From assembly GCF_002090135.1 (NCBI RefSeq), contig NZ_BBRL01000004.1, forward strand, positions 1,218,243-1,282,242: a stretch of 64,000 nt of DNA, written 5' to 3'. A program made the translations under genes and the position numbers. Each line of letters starts with the position of its first letter. Within the stretch, counting starts at the first letter, position 1. The notes beneath the pieces are model-generated. The model did not search any database. It saw nothing but the letters and a program-made list of their open reading frames with translations, and had not been told where the DNA came from. Of this stretch, positions 17,648-26,841 are shown piece by piece. Source of the stretch: Demequina sp. NBRC 110055 (lineage in GTDB: Bacteria > Actinomycetota > Actinomycetes > Actinomycetales > Demequinaceae).

Positions 17648-17695
17648 GGCCGATGCCGTGGCGAGCCCCGTACGGGCCTCGCCACGGCATCGGCC
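17648..17695. terminator. Bidirectional terminator built from an inverted pair of the GGCCGATGC word
   Basis: GGCCGATGCCGTGGCGAG (17648-17665) pairs perfectly over 18 bp with the complementary arm at 17678-17695, leaving a 12-base loop that can pair further (CCC/GGG). It lies between the convergent galactanase and glgX genes. Each arm is one copy of the 13-mer GGCCGATGCCGTG that recurs across the window. Confidence 0.8.
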
Positions 17696-17704
17696 ATGCG
17701 TGGC

Positions 17705-19846
17705 TTAGGACCGCCGCGAGAGCAGCACGCGCAGCGTGCGGGGCTCAAGCACCTGCTCCTCGCCGGGCTTGACAATCTCGCTGGGAACGCCAACAGGGGA
17801 CTCCCACGCCGAGTCCCACACAATCTCCCAGTCGGGGCCGTCGTCGGGCGGAGTCACCACCGTCGCGGCATCGTTGGAGCCGTTGACGATGAGCAGGGCA
17901 TCGGGCTCGTCGCGGTCGGACAGGGAGCGCATGAACTGCAGGACGCGCGTGGCCGGGTCCTCCCACCAGTCCTCGCTTTCGGGTTCGCCGCTCGCGGCAA
18001 ACCACGCGGAGTCGGCACGCGGGTTGTCGTCGTCGGGGTGAGGATCGCGCCCTTCATAGAACTCGGCGGGGCGCAGCACGCGGTTCTCGCGACGTAGGGC
18101 GACCACGTGCTGCACGGTGGCGCGCAGGTCCGCCTGCCACGGGTGGAGTCCCCAATCAAGCCACGAGATTTCATTGTCCTGGCAGTACGCGTTGTTGTTG
18201 CCGCCCTGGGTGTTGCCGATTTCGTCGCCGGCCAGCAGCATCGGCGTCCCCGCGCTCAGGAGCGTGGTGCCCAGGAGGTTACGCATGGCGCGCCGACGCA
18301 TCGCGTTGATGTCCGCGTCGCTGGTCTCACCCTCGAATCCGTGGTTCCACGAGCGGTTATTGTCCGTACCGTCCCGGTTGTCCTCGCCATTGGCCTCGTT
18401 GTGCTTGCCGTTGTAGGTGGTGAGGTCGTACGTCGTGAAGCCGTCGTGGCAGGCGACGAAGTTCACCGAGGCCATGGGCCCGCGCATGAGGGGCGGCTCG
18501 GAGTGGCCGAACAGGTCCGACGAGCCCGCGAGCCGTGTCGCGAGCTCGGGAGCCGTGGGGTGGCTGCGGGCGCCCTTGGCCATGTCTCCCAGCCAGAACG
18601 AGCGCACCTTGTCGCGGAAGCGGTCGTTCCATTCGGCCATGGGCGCGGGGAAGTTGCCCACCTGCCAGCCGCCCATGCCGGTGTCCCAGGGCTCCGCGAT
18701 GAGCTTCGAACCGCCCAGCAGCGGGTCCATGGTGAGGGCCACCAGGAAGGGGTGGCGAGTAGAAAAGCCGTGCCCGGTGCGCCCCAGCGTCGCCGCGAGA
18801 TCGAAGCGGAAGCCGTCGACACCCACCTCCTCGACCCAGTAGCGCAAGGAGTCCAGCGTCATCTGCACCACGCGCGAGTGCGAGAAATCCAGGGTGTTGC
18901 CGGTCCCCGTGGTGTCGTCGTAGTGGCCGGGGGAGTGTGGCTGATGACGGTAGTAGGCGTGGTTGTCGAGCCCGCGCCATGACAGCGTTCGGTCACCCCA
19001 GCCGGCTTCGGCGGTGTGGTTGTAGACGACGTCGAGGATGACCTCGAGCCCGGCCTGGTGGAGTAGGTCCACCATGCCCACGAACTCGTCGAGCACCCCC
19101 TGGGCGCCCTTCGCGCGTGCATCCTCGGTCGCGTAGGCGGCGTGCGGGGCGAAGAAGCCCATGGTCGAGTAGCCCCAGTAGTTGGTGAGGTCCATGTTCT
19201 CGAGATGCGGCTCGGACGCGAATGCGTGCACGGGCAGGAGTTCGACAGTGGTGATCCCCAGCGACACGAGGTACTCGATCGATGCCGGGTGGGCGAGGCC
19301 CGCGTACGTGCCGCGCAGGTGCTCGGGCACATCCGACATCTGCTGGGTGAAACCCTTGACGTGCAGCTCGTAGACCACGGTGTCTTCCCAGGGGATCTGG
19401 GGGCGGGGGGTCTGCCAGGAGCCGCCGGGCTCCGCCGTCACCACCGAGCGCGGCACCAGCGGTGCGGTATCCGTGTCGTCCTTGTTCGACAGCAGGGCCT
19501 GCGCACGCGGGTCATTCATCGGCGTGAGGTGGCCCTCGATGCCTCGCGCGTAGGGATCCAGCAGGAGTTTCGCGGGGTTGTAGCGGTGGCCCTTCTTAGG
19601 CGCCCACGGTCCGTGAGCGCGGAAGCCGTAGTGCTGCCCCTCGGCCATGCCGGGGACGAAGGCGTGCCACACGCCGGCCTTAGGGCCGAACAACTCCACG
19701 CGGGTCTCGGCGCCGCTCGCATCGAACAGGCACAGCTCCACGGCCGTGGCGTGTCCGGCGTAGACGCCGACGACTGCGCCGTCGTCCACGAGGTGGACGC
19801 CCAGGCGGTGTGGGGTGGGGGACGGGGTGACTCCCTCGATGCTCAT
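17705..19846 (-). CDS. glgX: Glycogen debranching enzyme GlgX
   Basis: GlgX hydrolyses alpha-1,6 branches of glycogen limit dextrins. It is 713 residues, the usual length. It has an N-terminal CBM48 (about 10-130), a GH13_11 barrel with nucleophile D349 (VDGFRFDLAATLGR) and acid/base E385 (KLIAEPWD), and a C-terminal beta domain. The sequence near the start (PHRLGVHLVDDGAVVGVYAG) is characteristic. The ATG at 19846 follows a CACAAT-like -10 by six bases with no ribosome site, so the transcript may be leaderless. It converges on the galactanase gene. With glgE and glgB it completes synthesis and mobilisation of alpha-glucan. Confidence 0.96.
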   Translation of the reverse strand: MSIEGVTPSPTPHRLGVHLVDDGAVVGVYAGHATAVELCLFDASGAETRVELFGPKAGVWHAFVPGMAEGQHYGFRAHGPWAPKKGHRYNPAKLLLDPYARGIEGHLTPMNDPRAQALLSNKDDTDTAPLVPRSVVTAEPGGSWQTPRPQIPWEDTVVYELHVKGFTQQMSDVPEHLRGTYAGLAHPASIEYLVSLGITTVELLPVHAFASEPHLENMDLTNYWGYSTMGFFAPHAAYATEDARAKGAQGVLDEFVGMVDLLHQAGLEVILDVVYNHTAEAGWGDRTLSWRGLDNHAYYRHQPHSPGHYDDTTGTGNTLDFSHSRVVQMTLDSLRYWVEEVGVDGFRFDLAATLGRTGHGFSTRHPFLVALTMDPLLGGSKLIAEPWDTGMGGWQVGNFPAPMAEWNDRFRDKVRSFWLGDMAKGARSHPTAPELATRLAGSSDLFGHSEPPLMRGPMASVNFVACHDGFTTYDLTTYNGKHNEANGEDNRDGTDNNRSWNHGFEGETSDADINAMRRRAMRNLLGTTLLSAGTPMLLAGDEIGNTQGGNNNAYCQDNEISWLDWGLHPWQADLRATVQHVVALRRENRVLRPAEFYEGRDPHPDDDNPRADSAWFAASGEPESEDWWEDPATRVLQFMRSLSDRDEPDALLIVNGSNDAATVVTPPDDGPDWEIVWDSAWESPVGVPSEIVKPGEEQVLEPRTLRVLLSRRS

Positions 19847-19955
19847 GCCCTCATTGTGCCTGGAAGGTGTGACAGCGCCACCTATGCCCGCGTGTCGGAT
19901 CCGTCACCACACCATCGCTTGCGTCTGAGGAAGCACCTGTGCCTACGGTGGACCG

Positions 19956-20657
19956 ATGCGCGCAAGGAGTCTGCTGTGGATGCGGCGCGAGGCGTGGGGC
20001 TTCGCGGCCGGATCGGTGCTGTTCATCGTCGCCGCGTACACGCACACCATGGCGGTCATCGGCACCGTCGCGACCAACCTCGTCTACCTGTGCGGCTCTG
20101 CGCTATTTACCTGGGCCGCCATCGAACAGTTGCGGCTCGACGGGCGCCGCGTCCCCCACCGTGGGTCGACCCCAGGCAATCTTGCGGATTGGTGGGCGGC
20201 GGCGACACGGCTGCTCGGTGGGGTGCTCTTCAATGTGTCGATCCTGGGTTCGCTGATCGCGTCCCTGACCGACATCGACGCCGGGGATGTGGTGTGGACC
20301 AGCGCGCCCTGGGGCTCGGCCGCCTACGTCGCCGCCGCTACCCTCGCCCTCGTCGCCGTGTCCAAGCGCGAACAGCTGTGGGACCCGCGCGCCCGCACGC
20401 CGGCGACCACGTGGCTGACCATGCTCGGGTCGCTCTCGTTCGCAGCGGCCTCGGTGATCGACTACGCGCTACCGCCGGGCGAGCAGCGGCCCCTCGCGGG
20501 CGGGATCGCCGCGGCCACGATGACTGGTGCGGTGGCGTTTATCGCCGCCACCCTCGCCTCGCACGCCTCCGAGGCCGCTCAACGGCGCGACGAAAGGCCG
20601 GAGCAGAAGCGAAAGGCGGCCGACGGCCCCCACGACGGCAGGCTCAGTTCGGGGTGA
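19956..20657 (+). CDS. Multi-pass membrane protein, possibly YrhK-domain
   Basis: This 233-residue protein has about six hydrophobic helices (roughly 15-50, 75-95, 105-125, 140-160, 165-190) and a charged C-terminus (QRRDERPEQKRKA). The first half (GFAAGSVLFIVAAY then LVYLCGSALFTWAAIEQLRL) resembles the two-helix YrhK domain, which is of unknown function. The start at 19956 follows TACGGT by six bases (leaderless). An alternative ATG at 19980 follows AAGGAG with 11 bases of spacing. It is divergent from glgX, and neighbours give no clue to its role. Confidence 0.65.
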   Translation: MRARSLLWMRREAWGFAAGSVLFIVAAYTHTMAVIGTVATNLVYLCGSALFTWAAIEQLRLDGRRVPHRGSTPGNLADWWAAATRLLGGVLFNVSILGSLIASLTDIDAGDVVWTSAPWGSAAYVAAATLALVAVSKREQLWDPRARTPATTWLTMLGSLSFAAASVIDYALPPGEQRPLAGGIAAATMTGAVAFIAATLASHASEAAQRRDERPEQKRKAADGPHDGRLSSG

Positions 20658-20727
20658 ACCGTCCCGCCGCCAAGACCGGGACACCCGTCCCGCTGACGCC
20701 GCGAGGGACGTTGGTTAGGCTCGTGGC

Positions 20728-21516
20728 ATGCGCATTCTGGTCACGGTCAAGCACGTCCCCGACCTGCAGTCGCAGCGGTCCTTCACCGGCGGCCGTGTGA
20801 CGCGCACGGCGGACGACGGCACCATGAACGAGCTCGACGAGCATGCCGTTGAGGCCGCCCTCCAGCTCGTGGAGGCCGCGGGCGAGGGTGAGGTCTACGC
20901 CCTCACCGTGGGTGGGGCCGATGCGGTGGTCGCCGTCCGTAAGGCCCTTCAGTTGGGAGTGCAACACGCGATCCACGTCTCGGACGACGCCATCGCGGAC
21001 TCGGACGTCTTCGGCACCGCGAAGGTGATGGCTGCTGCTGTTCGCAAGGTGCAGGACGAGGCGCCCCTCGACCTCGTGATCACGGGCATGGCGGCCCTCG
21101 ACGGTCTCACGTCGATGCTGCCCACGGCGCTCGCGGCCGAGCTCGACTGGTCCCAGGCGACCCTGGCATCGGCCGTCTCCGTGGCTGGCGGCGAGGTGAC
21201 TGTCGAGCGCCACCTCGCCGACGCGCACGAGACCGTTGTCGCGCCGCTACCCGCGGTCGTCTCGGTGACCGATGAGGCGAACAAGCCGCGCTATCCCAAC
21301 TTCAAGCTCATCATGGCGGCGCGCAAGGCGCCGGTGGCCCTGTGGTCACTCGCGGATCTGGGCGTGGATCCCGCGAGCGTGGGCAGGGAGGGTGCGCGCA
21401 CCGTCGTCGTGGACGCGTCGCCTGCGCCGCCGCGCGAGAACCGCGTGACCGTCACGGACACGGGGGACGGCGGCACACAGCTGGCCGACTTCCTCATCGA
21501 AAAGGGGCTCGCATGA
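20728..21516 (+). CDS. etfB: Electron transfer flavoprotein beta subunit
   Basis: EtfB binds AMP and part of the FAD of the ETF heterodimer, which carries electrons from acyl-CoA and related dehydrogenases to the respiratory chain. It has 262 residues, normal length. Typical elements are the N-terminal VTVKHVPD strand, the motif LITGMAALDG and the recognition-loop region near PRYPNFKLIMAARK. The ATG follows TAGGCT (20716-20721) by six bases without a ribosome site, with a possible -35 CTGACG; the mRNA is probably leaderless. The stop overlaps etfA (ATGA). Confidence 0.95.
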   Translation: MRILVTVKHVPDLQSQRSFTGGRVTRTADDGTMNELDEHAVEAALQLVEAAGEGEVYALTVGGADAVVAVRKALQLGVQHAIHVSDDAIADSDVFGTAKVMAAAVRKVQDEAPLDLVITGMAALDGLTSMLPTALAAELDWSQATLASAVSVAGGEVTVERHLADAHETVVAPLPAVVSVTDEANKPRYPNFKLIMAARKAPVALWSLADLGVDPASVGREGARTVVVDASPAPPRENRVTVTDTGDGGTQLADFLIEKGLA

Positions 21517-22460
21517 CCACCGTCGCCGTCCTCATCGATCACCGCGACGGTGAGGTGACGCGCCCGGCCCTTGAGGCGCTCACACTCGCCCGCTCGCTCG
21601 GCACTCCCGTGGCGGTGTGGCTCGGGAGCGTGCCGTCGGCCGATGCCGTGGCCCTCGTAGGGGACTACGGCGCCACCGAGGTGCGGGTCGTCGACGCGGA
21701 GATGCGGCTCGCGGGCCATGCGGCGGCCGCGTTGGGGGCCGCGTTGGAGGACGCGGACGTGGTGGTCGTCATCTCGACATTCGTCACCAAGGAGATCGTC
21801 ACGCGCCTGGCGATGGCCACGGGCGCTGGCGTCGTCGTCGACGCGGCGGGCGCCGAGATCGTCGACGGTCGGGTCGAGACGGTGCAGACCGTGTTTGCGG
21901 CGACGTGGAACGTGCGCACGCGCATCCACACGGAACGCGCCATCGTGGGCATCCGGCCCAACACCACGCAGGCGGTGCCTGCCGACACTCCCGGCGACGC
22001 GGTGATCGTTCCCGTCACGGTGGATCGTCCCGCCACACGCGAGCGCGTAGTGGCGGTCGAGCCGGTCGAGCGGGGCGCGGGCGTGCCGCTCGCGGAGGCG
22101 CCCGTCGTGGTCTCCGGCGGGCGAGGCACCGGCGGAGACTATGCGCTCGTGACCGAGCTCGCCGAGCTGCTGGGCGGCGCGGTAGGTGCCTCGCGTGACG
22201 CGACCGACGAAGGCTGGATCAGCCACGAGCACATGGTGGGTCAGACCGGCACGACGGTGACCCCAGCGCTGTACGTGGCGGCGGGCATCTCCGGCGCCGT
22301 GCACCATCGCGGAGGGATGCAGGCGTCCGGCACCATTGTGTGCATCAACCTGGATCCCGATGCGCCCATCTTCGAGATCTCCGACTTCGGAGTGGTGGGC
22401 TCGCTTTTCGACGTCATCCCGCAGGCCATCGCGCGGATCAGGGAGCACCGCGCCGGCTGA
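21513..22460 (+). CDS. etfA: Electron transfer flavoprotein alpha subunit
   Basis: EtfA is the FAD-binding partner of EtfB. It has 315 residues when started at ATG 21513, which overlaps the etfB stop codon. The C-terminal FAD domain is plain: VVSGGRGTGGDYALVTELAE, then VGQTGTTVTPALYVAAGISGA, then the HRGGMQASGTIVCINLD segment and IFEISDFGVVGSLFDVIPQ. The frame is open well upstream, but the overlap and alignment of the first strand (TTVAVLIDH) fix the start. The two subunits form one operon; no partner dehydrogenase is adjacent. Confidence 0.96.
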   Translation: MTTVAVLIDHRDGEVTRPALEALTLARSLGTPVAVWLGSVPSADAVALVGDYGATEVRVVDAEMRLAGHAAAALGAALEDADVVVVISTFVTKEIVTRLAMATGAGVVVDAAGAEIVDGRVETVQTVFAATWNVRTRIHTERAIVGIRPNTTQAVPADTPGDAVIVPVTVDRPATRERVVAVEPVERGAGVPLAEAPVVVSGGRGTGGDYALVTELAELLGGAVGASRDATDEGWISHEHMVGQTGTTVTPALYVAAGISGAVHHRGGMQASGTIVCINLDPDAPIFEISDFGVVGSLFDVIPQAIARIREHRAG

Positions 22461-22564
22461 TCGCTCGCGGCGCTCGCCCGCGCCTGCACTGACGCCCGTC
22501 AATGTGCGATATGACGGGCTGCACCGCGGAACTCTCCGCACCGACCCGTCGATCGGCGAGACGA

Positions 22565-22580
22565 CGGGCGGGAGCGCCCG
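22565..22580. terminator. Short hairpin between etfA and the SDR gene
   Basis: CGGGCG and CGCCCG flank GGAG, between convergent stop codons. The stem is only six bases, but it is the best candidate for a terminator in this 130-base gap. Nothing else is evident there. Confidence 0.35.
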
Positions 22581-22590
22581 CTGTGTGCGG

Positions 22591-23415
22591 TCAGCCGCGC
22601 GTGTCGACGGAGAGGCCCAGGTCCTCCCAGCGCGCGGCCTCATCGGCGAGTGCCTGCGCCTTGGCCGCACCCTGTGTGAGGGCGTGGCGGCCGGCGAGCA
22701 GGTGCAGTGGGGGAGCGTCCATGGTGGCGATCTGGAGCATGACGCGAGCCAGCGCGTGCGGGTCGCCGGGCTGGTTGCCCGGAAGGCGGTCGATGCGCTC
22801 CCAATAGGGTTCCATGACCTCGGCGTAGTCGGGGTGAATGTCTCGCACCTTCGCGCCCGAAGGGATCCACTGGGACACGATGGGGCCGGGCTCGATGATC
22901 GACACCTTGATCCCCAGGTGCGCGACCTCCTTGGCGAGCGACTCCATGAAGCCCGACACGGCCCACTTGGACGCGCAGTAGTAGCCCATGCCTGCCGATC
23001 CGCGGACGCCGGCGATCGAGGAGATGGTGATGACGTGGCCGGAGCGCTGCTCGCGCAGGTGCGGCAACAGTGCCGTGGTGAGGTCCGCGGCGCCCCAGAA
23101 GTTGGTGTCGAGGACCCGGCGTGCCTCGACGGGGTCGGACTCTTCGATGGTGGAGAAGTAGCCGATGCCCGCGTTGTTGACGAGCACGTCGATGGGCCCG
23201 GCCTCAGTGGCCTGCGCGACGGCGGCGGCGATGCTGTCGGGATCCGTGACGTCGAGCGCGAGCGCCGTCACCGTGTCCGGGTGTGCGGCGACCAGCTCAT
23301 CGAGCGTCTCGGGCCGGCGTGCGGTCGCGATCACGGTATGGCCCGCGTCGGCGGCCGCGGCGGCGAGCGCGTGACCAATGCCCGTCGAGCAGCCGGAGAT
23401 AAACCAGGTGGCCAT
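22591..23415 (-). CDS. Short-chain dehydrogenase/reductase (classical SDR)
   Basis: This 274-residue NAD(P)-dependent oxidoreductase has the glycine motif GCSTGIG (residues 8-14), the LDVTD and NNAG motifs, the catalytic Ser in ISSIAG, and the YxxxK pair in YYCASKWAV. It is close to the group annotated as SDR family oxidoreductases acting on small carbonyls or retinol-like substrates; the substrate cannot be read from sequence. The start at 23415 has AAAGGA a few bases upstream. It is divergent from the nuclease gene. Confidence 0.92.
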   Translation of the reverse strand: MATWFISGCSTGIGHALAAAAADAGHTVIATARRPETLDELVAAHPDTVTALALDVTDPDSIAAAVAQATEAGPIDVLVNNAGIGYFSTIEESDPVEARRVLDTNFWGAADLTTALLPHLREQRSGHVITISSIAGVRGSAGMGYYCASKWAVSGFMESLAKEVAHLGIKVSIIEPGPIVSQWIPSGAKVRDIHPDYAEVMEPYWERIDRLPGNQPGDPHALARVMLQIATMDAPPLHLLAGRHALTQGAAKAQALADEAARWEDLGLSVDTRG

Positions 23416-23492
23416 GGGAATCCTTTCGCTGTCCTCACCTCAGCCTAGGTGGCGCGCGACTCAGGAGTCGGACCCCGTAGTCCCGCATGTCA

Positions 23493-23514
23493 CGCAGTGT
23501 TTACGTAGTGTTTT
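23493..23514 (+). promoter_or_regulatory. Two 11-bp direct repeats, possible PhoP/PhoR box
   Basis: CGCAGTGTTTA (23493-23503) is followed directly by CGTAGTGTTTT (23504-23514), with nine of 11 bases identical. Tandem repeats with an 11-bp period are the layout of actinobacterial Pho boxes. In Corynebacterium glutamicum nucH is known to belong to the phosphate-starvation response. The site lies about 70 bases upstream of the nuclease start. This is inference: the repeat bases do not match a consensus exactly. Confidence 0.4.
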
Positions 23515-23582
23515 CCGGCTCGCAACGGCCCCTTTGCTGTGTCCAGTTAGCGTGGCGGGGCACCTACTAGCAGGGAGAATCC

Positions 23583-26500
23583 ATGCGCATGCGCGCCACA
23601 ACGGTCGCGGCCGTGACAGCATTGGGGGTGGGCGCAGCAGCCCTCCCCGCGACTGCCGCCGAGGAGACCGTCTACGCCAGCGACCTCATCATCAGTGAGT
23701 ACGTCGAGGGATCGGGCTACAACAAAGCTATCGAGGTATACAACGGCACGGGAGCCGCGGTGAATCTCGCGGGCTACTCGATTCAGCCCTATCAGAACGG
23801 CGCCACTACGGCGTCATCGGTGATAGAACTCGACGGCTTCCTCGCGCAGGGCGACGTGTATGTGGTGGCGAGCAACAACACCAGCGGCACTAACGACGTC
23901 GCCGCACTCGCGGACCTCACCACGGGCTCCATTCAGTGGAATGGCGACGATGCCGTCGCGCTGGTGAAGGGCGAGACGATCCTTGACGTGCTCGGTGTCA
24001 TCGGCGAACGACCCAGTTGGGGCGCCGATGTCTCGCTTCAACGCAACGCCACCGTGTGTGAGGGGGCGACGACCTACGACGCCGGCCAGTGGGCCGACGC
24101 TGGCAAGGATGTCCTTGACGGCCTCGGCACCCACACCATGAACTGCAGCGGCGAGGTGGTGGACGTGGCCCCCACGGTCTCGTCGATCACGCCGGCGGAC
24201 GGCGCGATGGGCGTGAGCACCGACCCCATCATCGAGGTGGCATTCTCCGAGGACGTGGACCTCGCCGAGGGCGCAGTCACCCTCACCTGTGTGGAGACGG
24301 GAGACGTCGCCCTTGAACAAGCTGGCGGCGCCGCGTCCTACACCTTTACCCCTCAGGCGACCCTCGCGAACGGTGAGGAGTGCTACCTGACCGTCGACGC
24401 ATCGGCCGTCACCGATCGCGATGGCGAGACCGCAGACCCGATGGTCGAGGACCTCGCCACCACCTTCACGGTGACGCCGGGCCCCATCACCATCGGTGAG
24501 ATCCAGGGCAGCACCGACACGTCGCCTTACGCGGGCACCACCGTGACCACGACCGGCGTGGTCGTGGCGAACTACCCAGGCACGTCCGCCGAGGGCTCGC
24601 TACGCGGCTACTACCTGCAGTCGCCCGACGGTGAGACCGATGGAGACGCTGCAACGTCGGACGGAATTTTCGTCTTCAACGCGGGAGCGGACGACGTTGA
24701 TCTGGGCGATCTGGTTACCGTGACCGGCGCGGTGTCGGAATACCAGGGACAGACGCAGATGAGCTACGCGGAGGTGACGCTGCTCGGTGAGGGTGAGTCC
24801 GTGACCCCCGCCGAGGTGACGCTTCCGTTTGCCGACGCCGCGCAGGCCGAGCGCTACGAGGGAATGCTCGTCACCTTCCCAGGCGAGTTGACTGTGACGG
24901 AGATCTACCAGCTGGGTCGCTTCAATGAGGTGACCGTGTCGGGCATCGGCAAGCTCGACCAGCCGACCGCCATCGTCGAGCCCGGCGAGGCCGCCAACGC
25001 TCTCCAGGCATCGAACGATCTCGCCACTATCAAGATCGATGACGCGATCAACCTGCAGAACGTCGACCCGATGGGTCGCGGGGGACAGCCGCTCAGCGCG
25101 GCCAACACGCTTCGCGGCGGCGACACCGTGACCGGCCTGACTGGCGTGATGACGTACACGTGGGCGGGCAACTCCGCCTCCGGGAATGCGTGGCGTGTGC
25201 GCCCGGTCTCGGCCGACGCTCCGACCCCCGACTTCCAGCCAGCTAACCCGCGTCCCACCGAGGCTCCCGAGGTGGGTGGCACGCTCCAGGTCGCGAGTTT
25301 TAACGTGCTGAACTTCTTCACGACCATCGATGGTTCGGGCATGATCTGTGGACCCGAGGGCTTCAAGCAGTACTGCCGCGGAGCCGACAGCGTTGAGGAG
25401 CTCGAGCGACAGACCGACAAGCTGGTCGCCGCACTCACCGAGCTTGACGCCGACGTGATCGGCATCATGGAGATGGAGAACACCCCCGGCGCCGAACCGC
25501 TCGCGGTGCTCGCCGACGCGCTGAACACCGCGACCGGCGGCGACGCGTGGACCTACGTCGACACCGGCGTCATCGGCACCGACACTATCCGTGTGGGTGT
25601 GCTCTACAACGCCGATGTCGTCACCGAGGCCGGTACCTTCGCGGTACTCGACTCCAGCGTCGACGATCGATTCGACGACGACCGTAATCGTCCGTCGCTC
25701 GCCCAGACCTTCGAGGAGACGGCGTCCGGCGAGACCTTCACGGTCGTCACGAACCACTGGAAGTCGAAGGGCAGCTGCGCGGACAGCGGGCTCGACGCCG
25801 ACCAGGGCGACGGCGCGAGCTGCTGGAACGAGACCCGTCGCTTGGGCGCCGAGGCGCTCGTCGACTGGATCGCCACCTACCCCACGGGCGTCGAGGACGA
25901 CGACGTCATCATCATGGGTGACCTCAATTCGTACGCCCAGGAGGACCCCATCGACGTCCTCCGTGACGCCGGCTACGTGGACCTGGCCGACGACTACTCG
26001 TACGTCTACGACGGACAGTGGGGATCGCTCGACTACGCGTTTGGCTCGTCGTCGCTGGTAGAGCAGGTGACCGACTCGGCCCACCTCCACATCAATGCCG
26101 ATGAGCCCGGTGTGCTGGACTACAACACCGAGTTCCAAACTAATGAGCAGATCGAGTCGCTCTATGCGCCCGACATGTACCGCACGTCCGACCACGACCC
26201 CGTGCTCATTGGCCTGAGCCTCGGCGACGCTCCGGTCGAGCCGGGCGATGGCGATGGCGATGGCGGCGGTGATGGAGATGGTGACGGCGACACCGGCGGC
26301 AACGGCAACGGCAATGCCGGGGGCAACGGCAACGGGAGCGCGGGCGGCAACGCCGGCCAGAACGGCAACGCCGGAGGCAACGGCAACGGCAACGCCGGCG
26401 GCAACGGCCAAGGCAACGGTCCGCGCTGGACGGTGCCGTCGGGCACGTTCACGCCAGGCGCTAGCGTGACGATCGCGTTGAACGATCTGCCCGAGGAGGT

Positions 26501-26825
26501 CCTGGGCGTCGAGTTCGGGGTCGAGAGCGTCTACCAGCGCCTCGCGGTCGTCATGGTGCAGGACGGCACCGCGACGGCGACCGTGACGATTCCCGTCGAT
26601 CTCGAGCCCGGCACGCATCACCTGGTCGCGCTCGACCAGGCAGGCAACGAGCTCGCCCGCTACGAGATCACGGTGACCGCAGCCGCGACCGACGCAGGCT
26701 CCGGCTCCTTGTCGGGCACCGGTCCCGAGGTGGTTGCCTCGATCACCGCAGCGCTCCTGCTCCTGACGGTCGGTGCCGGCTTCGCGGCCGTTGCCGGTCG
26801 CCGCAGCCGCGTGCGCGTCGCGTAG
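23583..26825 (+). CDS. ExeM/NucH-family extracellular nuclease with LxxTG-like surface anchor
   Basis: This 1080-residue secreted DNase has a signal peptide (about 1-26), a lamin-tail domain (about 29-165; LIISEYVEGSGYNKAIEVYN), and an SbsA-type Ig domain (about 190-300). An OB-like region (about 300-550) precedes an endonuclease/exonuclease/phosphatase domain (about 565-880; visible pieces FNVLNFF, MEMENT, MGDLNSY, TSDHDPV). A Gly/Asn-rich repeat (about 885-945) and a C-terminal Ig-like part follow. The end is a sorting-like signal: LSGTG at 1043-1047, a hydrophobic helix, then RRSRVR. AGGGAG precedes the ATG. It probably degrades environmental DNA for phosphate. Confidence 0.93.
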   Translation: MRMRATTVAAVTALGVGAAALPATAAEETVYASDLIISEYVEGSGYNKAIEVYNGTGAAVNLAGYSIQPYQNGATTASSVIELDGFLAQGDVYVVASNNTSGTNDVAALADLTTGSIQWNGDDAVALVKGETILDVLGVIGERPSWGADVSLQRNATVCEGATTYDAGQWADAGKDVLDGLGTHTMNCSGEVVDVAPTVSSITPADGAMGVSTDPIIEVAFSEDVDLAEGAVTLTCVETGDVALEQAGGAASYTFTPQATLANGEECYLTVDASAVTDRDGETADPMVEDLATTFTVTPGPITIGEIQGSTDTSPYAGTTVTTTGVVVANYPGTSAEGSLRGYYLQSPDGETDGDAATSDGIFVFNAGADDVDLGDLVTVTGAVSEYQGQTQMSYAEVTLLGEGESVTPAEVTLPFADAAQAERYEGMLVTFPGELTVTEIYQLGRFNEVTVSGIGKLDQPTAIVEPGEAANALQASNDLATIKIDDAINLQNVDPMGRGGQPLSAANTLRGGDTVTGLTGVMTYTWAGNSASGNAWRVRPVSADAPTPDFQPANPRPTEAPEVGGTLQVASFNVLNFFTTIDGSGMICGPEGFKQYCRGADSVEELERQTDKLVAALTELDADVIGIMEMENTPGAEPLAVLADALNTATGGDAWTYVDTGVIGTDTIRVGVLYNADVVTEAGTFAVLDSSVDDRFDDDRNRPSLAQTFEETASGETFTVVTNHWKSKGSCADSGLDADQGDGASCWNETRRLGAEALVDWIATYPTGVEDDDVIIMGDLNSYAQEDPIDVLRDAGYVDLADDYSYVYDGQWGSLDYAFGSSSLVEQVTDSAHLHINADEPGVLDYNTEFQTNEQIESLYAPDMYRTSDHDPVLIGLSLGDAPVEPGDGDGDGGGDGDGDGDTGGNGNGNAGGNGNGSAGGNAGQNGNAGGNGNGNAGGNGQGNGPRWTVPSGTFTPGASVTIALNDLPEEVLGVEFGVESVYQRLAVVMVQDGTATATVTIPVDLEPGTHHLVALDQAGNELARYEITVTAAATDAGSGSLSGTGPEVVASITAALLLLTVGAGFAAVAGRRSRVRVA

Positions 26826-26841
26826 CGCGCGACAACGGATG

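Noticed and set aside
26249..26430. Short-period DNA repeats that could be mistaken for a CRISPR or satellite array
   Set aside because: They encode an in-frame Gly/Asn/Asp-rich linker (GDGDG, NGNGNAGG) of the nuclease. There are no uniform spacers.
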